Positions 1 to 26,200 of a stretch of 64,000 nt of DNA are shown piece after piece. Position 1 is the stretch's first letter; the number at the start of each line of letters is the position of its first letter. The notes under the pieces were generated by a model. That model was given only the letters and a program-made list of their open reading frames with translations. It did not search any database and was not told where the DNA came from. This DNA comes from Burhinus oedicnemus (taxonomy: Eukaryota > Chordata > Aves > Charadriiformes > Burhinidae). The stretch lies in NCBI GenBank assembly GCA_008921705.1, contig VFFE01007485.1, forward strand, positions 277,280 to 341,279, read 5' to 3'. Position numbers and translations under genes: made by a program.

Positions 1-15551
<15,551 letters not shown>

Positions 15552-15710
15552 TGCCTGAAGTATGGGATAACTGAGGCAAACCTTTTCATCGAGTGGAGGA
15601 GAATCCCTTAGCCAAAAGAGCGCAGTGTTAGAAATGAGATCAGGTGGGACTTTCAAACTCTCCATTTCCATTTCTTTTTCAGAGAATAAAGTGCTATGGC
15701 TTTAAGGCAT
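15552..15710 (+). other. FAM135B: FAM135B proximal 3' UTR with polyadenylation signal
   Basis: The sequence follows the TAG stop directly. AATAAA lies at 15685-15690, about 135 bases after the stop, and could define a short 3' UTR. Further AATAAA hexamers at 16983-16988 and 17452-17457 could serve longer isoforms. Which is used cannot be told from sequence. Confidence 0.55.
15685..15690 (+). terminator. Candidate polyadenylation signal AATAAA
   Basis: A canonical AATAAA hexamer on the coding strand, the first after the FAM135B stop codon. T- and GT-containing sequence follows within 60 bases, compatible with a downstream element. Use of this site is inferred. Confidence 0.5.
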
Positions 15711-18700
15711 TCAAGCTTCCAAATATTGGTGCTTTTGGAAGAAAAAAATATTCCTCTTCAGTTTCTATGTTCTTTGTCCACATAAAGACATGAGCCACTT
15801 CTGAAGTACAGAATCAGAATAAGAAGGCCAATTCTCTAAATGTGATTGGACCAATATGATTCCCATTTCTCCTGAATATTAACCCAGGAACTTGGCTGTC
15901 CTTGATTTAATGCTTATTTACGTATTAACAAAGCTATACATTTGTAGCATTTTTGGGGTAGTTAACACAAGAGGAAACAAGCATATATGAACTCAGGTTA
16001 AAACCTCCTTTGTGACGAACTGAGAAGTCTGAGAAACATTTATGTAACATATGTACGTTCAGATAATGGAAAGGAGTGAAATATTTAACATAGAATGAAG
16101 ACATCTTGATATTTGTCTTTTAAAATAACCCCAGACTTTAAGTTGGGAGGCATTTGGTTCAAATTAGAAGCTGCCAAACCAAGAGGAGTCTATAGGATTA
16201 CTTGTAAAATATCAGTGGCATCTGTTAACATTTCTTCTGTTTACATTTCTAGAGGGTCATTATTGTGCTTCTTATAACATTAGAGGTACATTTTTTACTT
16301 TTACATTTGTAGCTAAGTATATTTACTTCCCCCCAAAATTTATTTCTTTTTAAATTTAGTACTCTGATATGAAATTCCAAATCTAACCAGTAATGCCCCT
16401 TTAAAATCCGAACAGATAAAAATAGGTTGGAGAGATAGAGTGGTAATGATTGTGGAAAGCTTAAAAAATGTCTTCTTAGGCTCCTCTGCAATGCTCTATT
16501 AATGCTTTACAAATGCCCATCTGCAGTGCTATATACAGTCCTAATTATTATATAGTTACAGTTGTTTGAAACGTTTAAATCTTTATTCATACAAAGATAT
16601 CCAAGTTATTTTTAAGGGTTTGGAAAAGAACCCATTTTTCACTTTTTTAGTGTTTTTTTTTTCCAATTTTCAATTAAAATTTTTATCAAAAAGTTATCAG
16701 ATTTAAAGTGACAAATTTCAATAACTTTCTATACATTTTCATACCATTTTGATAAATTTTCAATGTCACAGCAGTTTTTCAAAAAAGAGGAAGTGCATAA
16801 TTCTTCACAATTATTTTTGTTTGGAAGGCAGGCAATTTTTTAATGCAAACATAATTTGTTTAAAAACATAAGTGACCAGCCCTCTATATCTTGGGACAAA
16901 AAACATAAAAAAATCACAAAGGTGGTTTCAGGTGTCAAGACTCTCACCAGTAAATCAAGACCAAGATAGTGGAGATTTCTGAAATAAAAGAGTTAAAAAA
17001 TGAAAACAAAGAACCTCACAACCACAGGGAAATGTTTGTACATGCAAAAAGTAAAACTGGGGTTTTTTTTCAAAAGAAGAAAAGTGGAAAACTTTCACAG
17101 AATTAGTTCAAGACAAGAGTTGCTAGCAAACTGGTAAAGGCTGCTAAAGAACAAGGTTGGTTTGATAATGTAGGCATGTTTTTAAAATGGAAAGGAGAAA
17201 GAAGTAATATACAAAAGGGCAAGATTAAGATCACCTGTAAATAAGAAGGTATATTGCACCTAAAATTCATCTGACTCTCAAAGGGGCAGAAATATAGAAA
17301 CAGTTACACGTTGTGTTTCAATATCAACAAATTTTTTAAACATTAAATATTACATCAGTACTTGAATTAAATACGTAGATACTAATTTATCTTTTTTTCC
17401 CTTTTATAAATTGATAGTTTAAAGCTAAAAGCCAGATTTACTCAATTAACAAATAAATTCTGTCAGGAGTCAAGGACTTCTGTTTCCCGCTTCTTGTTTG
17501 GGAAATCTTTATCACTCTTTGGCCTCGGGATCTTAGTGCCAGCTGCACTAACATATCACAGCTTACTTGTTCCTTGGTAAATTGTTTACAGAATTTTTAA
17601 TATAATGAGACACGTAGGTTTGGCTGTTACACAGTGCAGTGATTTTGAGCCACAGACACAGACTTCTAAGGAGTATGTGAAAAACAAGAAAGAGAAGCGA
17701 TCTCCAACCATCAGCAAGCTTCAGTGTGCTGTATGAGGGTCTGCTCCTCTTTTAGAAAATGTTCAGGAATCTGCCAACAGAAAATTTTGAAAAACATTGA
17801 GAGGTTAGTTTACACAGCTATACATGCCTAATGTGTGTGTGTGTGTATGTACGTATACAGTCTGTACAAAGATGTGTGCTTATTTCAAGGTGTTACACAC
17901 CAATATTTTCAATCCTGAGGATACGGAGTCTGACAACACACCAGTGTAGCTGTTCTTGCTTTCAGATTGGTGGTTTCTTGCCTTACCTTGTACGTTAAAC
18001 AGCATTCCCAGCCTTCTGTTTGCACGGTTGTGAGAGCAGGGAAATGTGAAAAGGTCTCTTTTGTATTGCTGCAGAAATTAGCCGGCCTTTCAATATGTTC
18101 ACTTTCACATTCTCTACTGCTATCAGTGCTCTGACTGATGGATAAACATGCCGAAACGTCTCCATGTTCCTATACATATAGTGTTCTTCCATGGCTCCGA
18201 GTCTGACTTCAGAATTGGAGTTGGATTGTACGTGGAGTTGGATTAGGTCCATACGACTTGCTCCTTGTGCGGTATGGCAGAGAGCTTCTATGGAGCCTCA
18301 GAAAAATCTGGGAGATGTCATTCCTGTGAAATGACGAGACGCAGATTTTTATCTTCCTTATGCTGGCAGAACATTGTGGGAAATATTGAAGGTGACAGTC
18401 TACCGGAGCATTCATTTTCAGGTTCCCAGAGTAGCCCCCCCGCCTCATTTTCTTCTTTTATTCTTTCTAATGGGGTGTTGCCTTGATAATGACTCTCAAT
18501 ATTGTAAATCTAATTGTGTAGACTATATTGCAAAAAATCTTCATCATCATTATAATATAAATAACATCTAAGTGGATGGACTTCATCAAACTGTAGCAAT
18601 CAACATGGACTTATTTTTCAGATTTTTTTGTGATTTATATATAGAGACATATATATTAAGAATTACCTTCATAACAATTAGCAAAATAACTGCACAGTTA

Positions 18701-18769
18701 GCATCTTTGTTTCTGTCTCAGCCTTTGGAGTTTTATGTATTGTCCTTTCACACAAAGCTCCTTGGCATC
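15711..18769. other. AT-rich 3' flank or extended 3' UTR of FAM135B
   Basis: No coding potential. The stretch contains alternative AATAAA hexamers (16983, 17452), an imperfect inverted repeat at 16679-16760, and a short (GT)n at 17832-17846. Whether transcription of FAM135B continues here cannot be decided from sequence. Confidence 0.55.
17832..17846. repeat. (GT)n microsatellite
   Basis: About seven GT units, followed by TATGTACGTATAC. Confidence 0.85.
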
Positions 18770-18910
18770 AGCCATAAACATGGGTCTTATCACTCTGAGA
18801 ACGAACGGTTTCCTGCACAACATGCTGTTAATTTCAGCAGTTAGAAGAGGCCCAGCTAACAAGCAAAGTTACTGAACAAAACTGGTCCTGCTTTACCTCA
18901 AACCAGGACA
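18770..18910 (-). mobile_element. Possible LTR fragment (minus strand)
   Basis: Read on the minus strand it starts TGTCCTGGTTTGAGGTAAAG at 18910, the same terminus as at 7317. It continues with sequence that I associate loosely with avian retroviral LTRs. The left boundary is arbitrary and no target duplication was found. Confidence 0.4.
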
Positions 18911-19332
18911 GAGGATAAGAGAGTTTTTCAAGATCTTGGACAGAGGAGGGGCAACCATGAAATTTTTGTAGCTCTGGGCGTAATGTTAGATGTATTTGAA
19001 GTGAAACTCCCTTCACTTCTATGGGATCCTTTAGTTAAGAAAAAAACAAACCCAGCAATGCAGGGTTGTTTCTTTAGCATTTAGAAGTCTTACAACCAGC
19101 ACGGAGGATGTCCTGGCTCCAACAGGTAAAGTACATTTAGCTATTGAGGTTTTTCAGTGTTAAAGATGAAATATGGACTATAGCCCAGATGAGTAAGTTC
19201 TCTGAAGGAAAGGTGATAGCCCACATTTAGGAAAAAAGCAGCAAAGACAGAGGATCTCAGGGCTTTGAAAGACAGGGGTACAGACTGCGGGAAGGAAAGA
19301 AGAGAGGAAGGTCCACCAGCATGGCTGAATTT
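18911..19332. other. Intergenic, no feature recognised
   Basis: Unique sequence between the LTR-like fragment and the CR1 element. Nothing further seen. Confidence 0.6.
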
Positions 19333-19527
19333 CATAGAATCATAGAATAGTTTGGGTTGGAAGGGACCTTTACAGATCATCTAGTCCAAACCCCCTGCCA
19401 CGATCGACCATTCGGTTGATCAAAACCCCATCCAACATGACCCTGAGCACTTCCAATGATGGGGCATCCACAGATTCTCTGGGCAACCTGTTCCGGTGTC
19501 TCACCACCCTCATCATAAAAAAAGCGC
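19333..19527 (-). mobile_element. CR1 LINE 3' fragment
   Basis: The + strand begins with the complement of the CR1 tail (CATAGAATCATAGAATAG) and continues through the complement of the 3' UTR and the end of the reverse transcriptase frame (CACTTCCAATGATGGGGCAT, CTCTGGGCAACCTGTTCC). It is 5'-truncated near CATCATAAAAAAAGCG. It lies head to head with the + strand copy at 20253 about 0.7 kb away. Confidence 0.92.
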
Positions 19528-20252
19528 CTTACAGAGAGCTGAAAAACTCAACACAGAGTAGTATCATCTCACTTAACTTTAGGTGATTGTGTGTGGCCTA
19601 GTAGGGGGGAGTTTAACTCATTTTACGATCAGTGGAAGAAAAGATGCACTTTTAGAATGTGATTTATCAGTTGTATTTTTTTTGTTGGTCTAATTTTCTC
19701 TAGCCCTGTCCTTTCTCACTGACTATGCAGGATATCAGATTTAGCTATCTACTTACTTGACAGTTACACTTGATCAGATGAATCCCACACAGTGCTGGTA
19801 CTCTTATGGGACTCTATCCCCACCCCAAAGGCCCAAAGAAAGGATATTGTGCTTTGAAATAGCACCTGGCCCTTGGAGCCATTTCCTTTTCAGTAGCAGT
19901 TACCTAGCTTGGAATGGCGCAGTAATTCGGGAAGAAAGAAGAACAAAAAGTTTTCCGATTTTCTTGACAAGTTTATAGGAGGACATGATAAAGAGACACA
20001 AAGATGCCTTGACTTGTTTTCAGTATCTACTTCATTTTTAAATACTATTATATAAAAGCAGTCTATAGCATTTAAAAGGATAGGCATTAACTATTTTAAA
20101 AAATGTAAAACACTTAAAACCAGTGTGATTATAACAATTCTATGGGTATCATGCCTTTATTAATAGGTGGATGAAATTTTTCCACTATCTGGCGGCTCCT
20201 AGAGCCCATTGAACTCCTATTTGAAAGAATTTAATCTATTCTGAAATAAAAT
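19528..20252. other. Intergenic, between two CR1 copies
   Basis: Unique sequence. No gene or repeat recognised. Confidence 0.6.
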
Positions 20253-20502
20253 TACACCAGGGGAGGTTTAGATTGGATGTTAGGAAAAATTTCTTCCCCG
20301 AAAGGGTTATCAAGCATTGGAACAGGCTGCCCAGGGAAGTGGTGGAATCACCATCCCTGGAAATATTTAAAAGCCGGGTAGACGTGTTGCTGAGGGACAT
20401 GTTTTAGTGGTGGTTTTGGCAGTGTTAGGTTGACGGTTGGACTCAATGATCTTAAAAGGTCCTTTCCAACCTAGATGATTCTATGATTCTGTGATTCTAT
20501 GA
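20253..20502 (+). mobile_element. CR1 LINE 3' fragment
   Basis: It starts within the last part of the ORF2 frame (CACCAGGGGAGGTTTAGATT) and ends in the repeated ATTCTATGA tail. The wording AAAAGCCGGGTAGACGTG and the GACATGTTTTAG end are shared with the copy at 25566, so the two belong to one subfamily. It is 5'-truncated to about 250 bp. Confidence 0.93.
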
Positions 20503-22484
20503 AAGATTTGTTTCTTGAATATGGATGGAAAGAAATTGCAGTAGTGACTTAGTGTGAGTAGATGAGGAACAGAAGAGCGAGTTCTTTCTGCATCTGGGCT
20601 GAGGATTTTCAAGGGAGTGGTTTTCAATCTCCTGATAATAGTTGCATGCTGACCTGCGTAAAACCTGGAGAAACCTCTGGAGATGTTTCTACTTTGAGGA
20701 CAGAATTTAGCCTTTCTAATTTCATCACCTAAGTTGTGCTTAAAAATTAGTTGCAAAATGAATATTTTCTACTAAAATAAAAGTCTTAATTTCTCTATGT
20801 AGTCAGTCAAGAGAGGTAGGTACTACTGGAAGTCTGCAGGAATGATCCTGTTTTCTGCTTTGGGGGAATTCAGGGTTACTGACCTCTCTTCCCTCACCAG
20901 GGAACTTATTAGAAGTCTCATTTCTTGGCTATCTAAGACACATACAAACAGTAGAGGTCCAGCATTTGTGGACTGGGTGACATCCCTAATTATTAGCTCT
21001 TCAGTTTGTCATACTTAGGTACAAGTTTTGACTGTACAGATTGACCAAAAGTAAACACTGAAGAGATGAATCAGGCTCCTTTAAACTTTAGCAGTAAATG
21101 TGTCTTTTCCCAGCCTCCAATGGATGCCCATTTTCTCTGTAATGAAATTGTTAATTTGTTTTCAAAATCAGGTCTGTCCACTGGCAATAGAGGAAGTTGA
21201 AATTGTTTAGCTTTAAAGGATTGTATCCTAAAGGCTTGCAATCTTAGCACAGAGCTTTGGAAATTACTAACAGGAATACTGAACACTATTTTACTTCAAA
21301 GCACTTAATAAATATCCACTGACCAATCCTCTTCACTGTTCCCTTGCCAGAGAAGAGCCACGCTTGAGAGAGAAAGCTATCACAAGATGATGTGAAAACT
21401 GGGAATTCAGGCCAAAGCTTTCATTAGCATTTGTAGGTTCCTCTGCTGCTTTCTGCATGTTAAAAAAAAAATCTCTTCTTTTCTGCCTCTGCATTTGAAA
21501 TAGCTAAGTGGTGGTGCAGGAGAAAGGTGAGAACTTCTAATAACAGGGTTAGACCCCTGTGAAGGTTTATGCAAATGTGCCATGAAACTTTATATATAAT
21601 GAATAGTCATGGAGCACTTCTGCAGCGGTCTCAGCATGCCGATACATGTCATCCTAACTGAATGATTATTTTCTTTGTGGACTTAAATTTCCATTTAAAA
21701 ATTATAATCAAAACAGCCTAATATATTTCAGTCCAGCTGGTCATTTAGATGCTAAAGGTCATGTCCATGGAGAACTCCTGTGGAGTGTTTTGTTTTATTT
21801 CAGTACATATACTCCGCAATTTTGATGTTGAATAAGGTTAAGTAATTGACAATTTCTAGCTCAATATTTAATATTTATTTACTCCCTCCCCCAAATTACC
21901 TGTCTGTATTTCATCATTGAATTGTTTTCAGGTATAAAACAATATAAATTCAGGTCTGTTGGAGTCAGAGTTCCACCTACCCATTCTCACTCTTTAATGC
22001 ATTTGCTTTATGGCAAGCTATAGTACCAGAGTCTCAGTAACTTCGTAGCACAACTGTGTGCACAGATAATCACTGAAGTAAATATCAGTCCATTAATGTT
22101 TGGAGTCATAAAATGCATAGTCTGGGACTTGTTTTACTACAGCTCAGTCTTCTCTGGTTTTGTTTTACTTTTTGGATCAAATGTGACCACAGCAAAATTG
22201 CGTCTTTTGCTCTGTTTGTTCATGGTTCCCTTAATTTGCTGTCCTTTGAGTAGCCTAATTGTCCTAAGCTACTGTTCTGCTTTGCCCAGACTTTCCCAAG
22301 TTTTCATGGTCACGTTTCCATGATCTGACTACATCTCCTGCTTTTCTTTTGCCTATGTTCTCCATGAGTTCCTCTTCTCTTTATCCCTCTGTCCTTGCTG
22401 TCATGCAAAGCCACAAAATCATCTAAATAAAAAAAAAAAGGCACTTACTTTTTACCGTCTTTTGAAGTACTGTCAGTGGTTTTA
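20503..22484. other. Intergenic, unique sequence
   Basis: About 2 kb without a recognisable gene, repeat family or RNA. Short open frames only. Confidence 0.6.
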
Positions 22485-22489
22485 GATTT
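22485..22489. repeat. Target-site duplication, left copy (GATTT)
   Basis: Five bases immediately before the LTR's TG, identical to 22950-22954. Confidence 0.85.
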
Positions 22490-22949
22490 TGTACTGGTTT
22501 TGACAGGGATGAAGTTAAATTTCTTCATAGTAGCTTGTATGTTTTGGATTTGTGCTGAAAACAGCGTTGATGACACAGGGATGTTTTAGTTACTGCTGAG
22601 CGGTGCTTACACAGCATCAAGGCTTTTCCTGCCTCTCACACTGTCCGACCAGCGAGTAGGCTGGAGGAACACAAGAAGCTGGCAGAGGACACAGTTGGGC
22701 AAACAGTTGGGCATCAGTCAGTTGGTGGTGAGCAACTGGGTTTTGTTTACATCAACTTGTTTTTCTTTTTTTCTTTCTCTTTTTGCTGTCCGCCCCCCCC
22801 CCCCTTTTTTTAATTATTAAACTGTCTTTGTCTCAACACATGAGTTTTTGCACTCTTGCCTTTCCTCTTCTTTCCCCCATCCCACTGAGAGGGGATGTGA
22901 GCGAGCAGCTGTGTGGTGCTTAACTGCCTACAGGGTTTAAACCGTGACA
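22490..22949 (+). mobile_element. Solo LTR of an avian endogenous retrovirus
   Basis: The element starts TGTACTGGTTTTGACAGGGA and ends GGGTTTAAACCGTGACA, with TG..CA termini. It is flanked by a perfect 5-bp target duplication GATTT (22485-22489 and 22950-22954). A TATTAAACTGTCTTT-like stretch near 22817-22830 matches the polyadenylation region of a common avian LTR type. At 460 bp it seems shorter than related LTRs, probably by loss of part of U3 and R. No internal retroviral genes accompany it, so it is a recombination-derived solo LTR. The family name is uncertain; a 5-bp duplication fits an ERVL-type integrase, among others. Confidence 0.85.
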
Positions 22950-22954
22950 GATTT
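22950..22954. repeat. Target-site duplication, right copy (GATTT)
   Basis: Five bases immediately after the LTR's terminal CA, identical to 22485-22489. Confidence 0.85.
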
Positions 22955-24064
22955 GTACAAATCCAGTCCTTCGAGGTGCATTTTATGCGTGTGATGTGAG
23001 GTTTTCATTAAGTGACCCAGCAGAACTTTTCCCAGAATTCAAGCTCATCCTTCATGAATCCTTACTGGGAAGCTGAAATACAGATCACCTGCTTAATTTG
23101 GGCTTTGTAATGGACAGAAGATATTTTGCTGATTCTGGATAAGTATTGTAATCAATTCACGCTGGTTTACTCCAGTCTGCTTTGCACAGTCTTTCAGCAT
23201 GCTTTCACTGTATCACCAGCATATATTACCAATTGTGACTTCCTTCCTTCCTTCCTTCCTTCCTTCCTTCCTTCCTTCCTTCCTTCCTTCCTTCCTTCCT
23301 GGTTGCTCAGACCAGAACTCTAGACAGTGAAGAAAAATTGTCATGTGGGTGATTTGCATCTCTTTAAAATGACAGAACTAAGTGAGGGATATACCCTTTT
23401 AAAGAAAAAAGAAAAAGATAATTATTTGTACTTAAAATATTCTATAGGCCTGGTCCAGCTCATTCTGAAATAAATTAAAAGCTCTCAGTACTTTTAAGAG
23501 TGCCACATATAGCCACACACAGGGCTTCTTGCCACAGTGGGTATTCAGTTGGTAGTGGTTGCTCCAGAGACTCTGAGGTCAGTGTGGACGTGCATTCACG
23601 GATACATTCCACACTGCCATTCCACTTATCCAGGAGTGGTACGTCGTCTTCACACATTCATTCTAGTCAATTTTCTCAGCCCTTTATATGAGAACTGTTA
23701 TTCACTTATTCAAGCATACTACAGATCACAGATTATTTTGTTTCAGAAGGAGCTGCTGGAAGTCTCCCAGCCTAATTCCTGTTCAAAGCAGGATTATCGC
23801 GAGCATCATGTTAAGGTCAGCCATGTCTTTGTCTTGCTGGGTCTTGAAAATGTCTGGTGATGAACATACTCCAGCTACTCTGGATTACCTTTTCAACTGC
23901 TGTACATCACTCCTAAGAATAAAAAAAAAAATAAAAAATTAAAAATCCAATTCAAACTTTCCAGGCTGCAACTTCTTGCTGTTATCTTTTATTATACCAC
24001 CTTTTTATTCCATGGGAAAGATCTTGTTTCCAATGTACTTGTAACTCCCTTTTCAATACCTGCA
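22955..24064. other. Intergenic with (TTCC)n
   Basis: Unique sequence around the TTCC microsatellite at 23239-23300. Overlapping open frames at 23.5-23.9 kb on both strands have no recognisable product. Confidence 0.6.
23239..23300. repeat. (TTCC)n microsatellite
   Basis: About 15 uninterrupted TTCC units. A Pro/Ser-rich open frame read through it is a by-product of the repeat. Confidence 0.97.
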
Positions 24065-24207
24065 GACAGCTCTTAGATTGTCACTTGGTCTCCTCTTTGC
24101 CAGACCAAACAAGCCTAGCTCTCAACCTCTCCTCAGAAGCCATGTGCTTAGACTCCTCACCATCTTGGTAGTCCTTTGCTGGGCCCCTTCCAGTTTCTCA
24201 ACCTTGA
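24065..24207 (-). mobile_element. Old, diverged CR1 LINE fragment
   Basis: The minus strand aligns by eye with the part of CR1 ORF2 that encodes the segment around [12 protein letters not shown] to [43 protein letters not shown] and GAGGAGAGGTTGAGAGCTAG are recognisable. The tail and 3' UTR are absent and the divergence is high, so this is an older copy than the others. Confidence 0.65.
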
Positions 24208-25565
24208 ACTGGGTTTAGGAAGCTACAGGTAGTGGCAGACTTCCTTGGATAATAGCTCTGGTGCAGACTGGTACCTTTTCCCTGCACAGGAGGGACTCAC
24301 TGGCTGTTGGCTCTCATCACATACTCTTCCTAACTCAGGTTCTAATCTGAAGAGCTGGAGCTGTTCTCCACTTGCCATGATTTACAAGCTTCCAGCTTGC
24401 ATCACCCTGTGAGTTCAACTTCACTTCTTGCTCCTGTGTTCTCTTGGTTAAGGTAATCACACTAGCAAGGGCAAAGAGTTGTGACCGGTGACATATCACC
24501 ACCATTTATGGGCCTCTTTTTCAGCGCACAAGACATCTGGCCCCCCGTTGCACCCTTGGCATGCTAATTGTTTCCCTCCTGTTTTTGCACCTCTTATTTG
24601 AGGTGATCTCAGTCACTGGCATCTTTAGGCACAGATAGTGAGAAGCCTAATGTGAGTCTCCTCCACCCTTGGGTGACAGGCAGGGGTGATCACTTACCTT
24701 GTGATCACCAGGTCCGTGGCATGCTGACATGCTTCCTGACAGTCTCTGGTCTGAAAGAGCTGCTGCTGCTGTTTCTTCCCTATTTTAATAAGACTGTGTA
24801 ATACATATGCACTTCCCTAAAAGAAATCCACACACTCAATAGAAATGTTTATGAAAACGGTTTAATCAGTGTAGACTGCTTTAAATGCAGATGAGTCAGT
24901 GCTTCCCTGCACAGGATAAAAGCATAAAGAATAAATATGTATAAGCTCTTCTTATGCAAAAGGTCAGACTAAATTAACTTCTGTTACAACCTTGAAACTT
25001 GATTTCTCTGCTTTTGAAAATTCAACTCTCCGCTTTCACCCAAAGGGCTGCAAGATCCTATTATCTGTGTAGCAAACTAACCACATCTCTCCAAAACTGA
25101 TTTGCACACATACATATATGTGCCAGAAGTCCGTTGGTTATATGCACGGAGCTGCCCATCTTCAAGTAGCTTCTGCCTCTGAAAATACGAAACTGTGACA
25201 CGGTGGATAGGACTACTCTTACTGCAGTCCAGCAGTCTTTGAAAGTTATCAGCTACAAACACAAACAGCTTATCCAAAGGAATGAAAAACCTCCTCCAGA
25301 TAAAAGTCCAGTCTCAGACAACTCTTTTTTTTGGAGTGGGTGGTTTGAGTACTACGACGGACTTGCTTATTCTATAATTCCCATAAATGGAGTTACGCTA
25401 ATAACAGCTTCTGGTGCTGAAAGACCCAATATTTCAATTTTCATGACAGTTTCTGGCAACTAATTTAAGAAGTTTTTCATTCCTTCTTGAAAATGTAAGT
25501 GCTAGGAGAAATCTACCTGTCCCAATCCAGGACAAATGCTCACTTACTCTTTGTTATTTTTATAG
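24208..25565. other. Intergenic with possible LTR end
   Basis: Mostly unique sequence. 25501-25534 read on the minus strand begins TGTCCTGGATTGGGACAGG, an LTR-like 5' terminus. If it is an LTR it may extend leftward toward 25.1 kb, but no second boundary is visible. Confidence 0.45.
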
Positions 25566-26200
25566 CAAAAGAGTGAGAAGGCGGCCAGCAGCATCCTGGC
25601 TTGTATCAGCAATACTGTGGCCAGCAGGAGTAGGGCAGTGATTGTCCCTCTGTACTCAGCACTGGTGAGGCCCCACCTCAAATACTGTGTTCAGTTTTGG
25701 GCCCCTCACTACAAGAAAGACATTGAGGTGCTGGAGCGTGTCCAGAGAAGGGCAGTGAAGCTGGGGAGGAGCCTAGAGCACAAGTCTTATGAGGAATGGA
25801 TGAGGGAACTGAGGTTGTTTAGCCTGGAGAAAAGGAGCCTCAGGGGAGACCTTATCACTCTCTACAACAACCTGAAAGGAGGTGGTAGAGAGGTGGGGGC
25901 TGGTCTCTTCGCCCAAGCAACAAGCAATAGGACAAAAGGAAAAGGCCTCATGTTGCACCAGGGGAGGTTTAGATTGGATCTTAGGAAAAATTTCTTCACC
26001 AAAAGAGTTGTCAAGCATTGGAACAGGCTGCCCAGGGAACTGGTGGAATCGCTGTCCCTGGAGGTATTTAAAAGCCGGGTAGACGTGGTGCTGAGGGACA
26101 TGTTTTAGTGGTGGTTTTGGCAGTGTTAGGTTGATGGTTGGACTTGATGATCTTAAAGGTCTCTTCCAACCTGGGTAATTCTATGATTCTATGATTCTAT
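25566..26200 (+). mobile_element. CR1 LINE 3' fragment with open ORF2 C-terminus
   Basis: The copy starts in ORF2 and keeps 163 codons open from the ATG at 25617 to a TAG at 26106-26108. The frame encodes the region after the reverse transcriptase core ([60 protein letters not shown]). A 3' UTR and the ATTCTATGATTCTATGATTCTATA tail end follow. It lacks the endonuclease and reverse transcriptase catalytic motifs and cannot move by itself. It shares its subfamily wording with the copy at 20253. Confidence 0.95.

Noticed and set aside
23126..23323. Frame with a repeated Leu-Pro-Ser-Phe unit
   Set aside because: It is a translation of the TTCC microsatellite.
25617..26108. 163-codon frame as a host gene
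   Set aside because: It is the C-terminal part of CR1 ORF2, followed by the CR1 3' tail.
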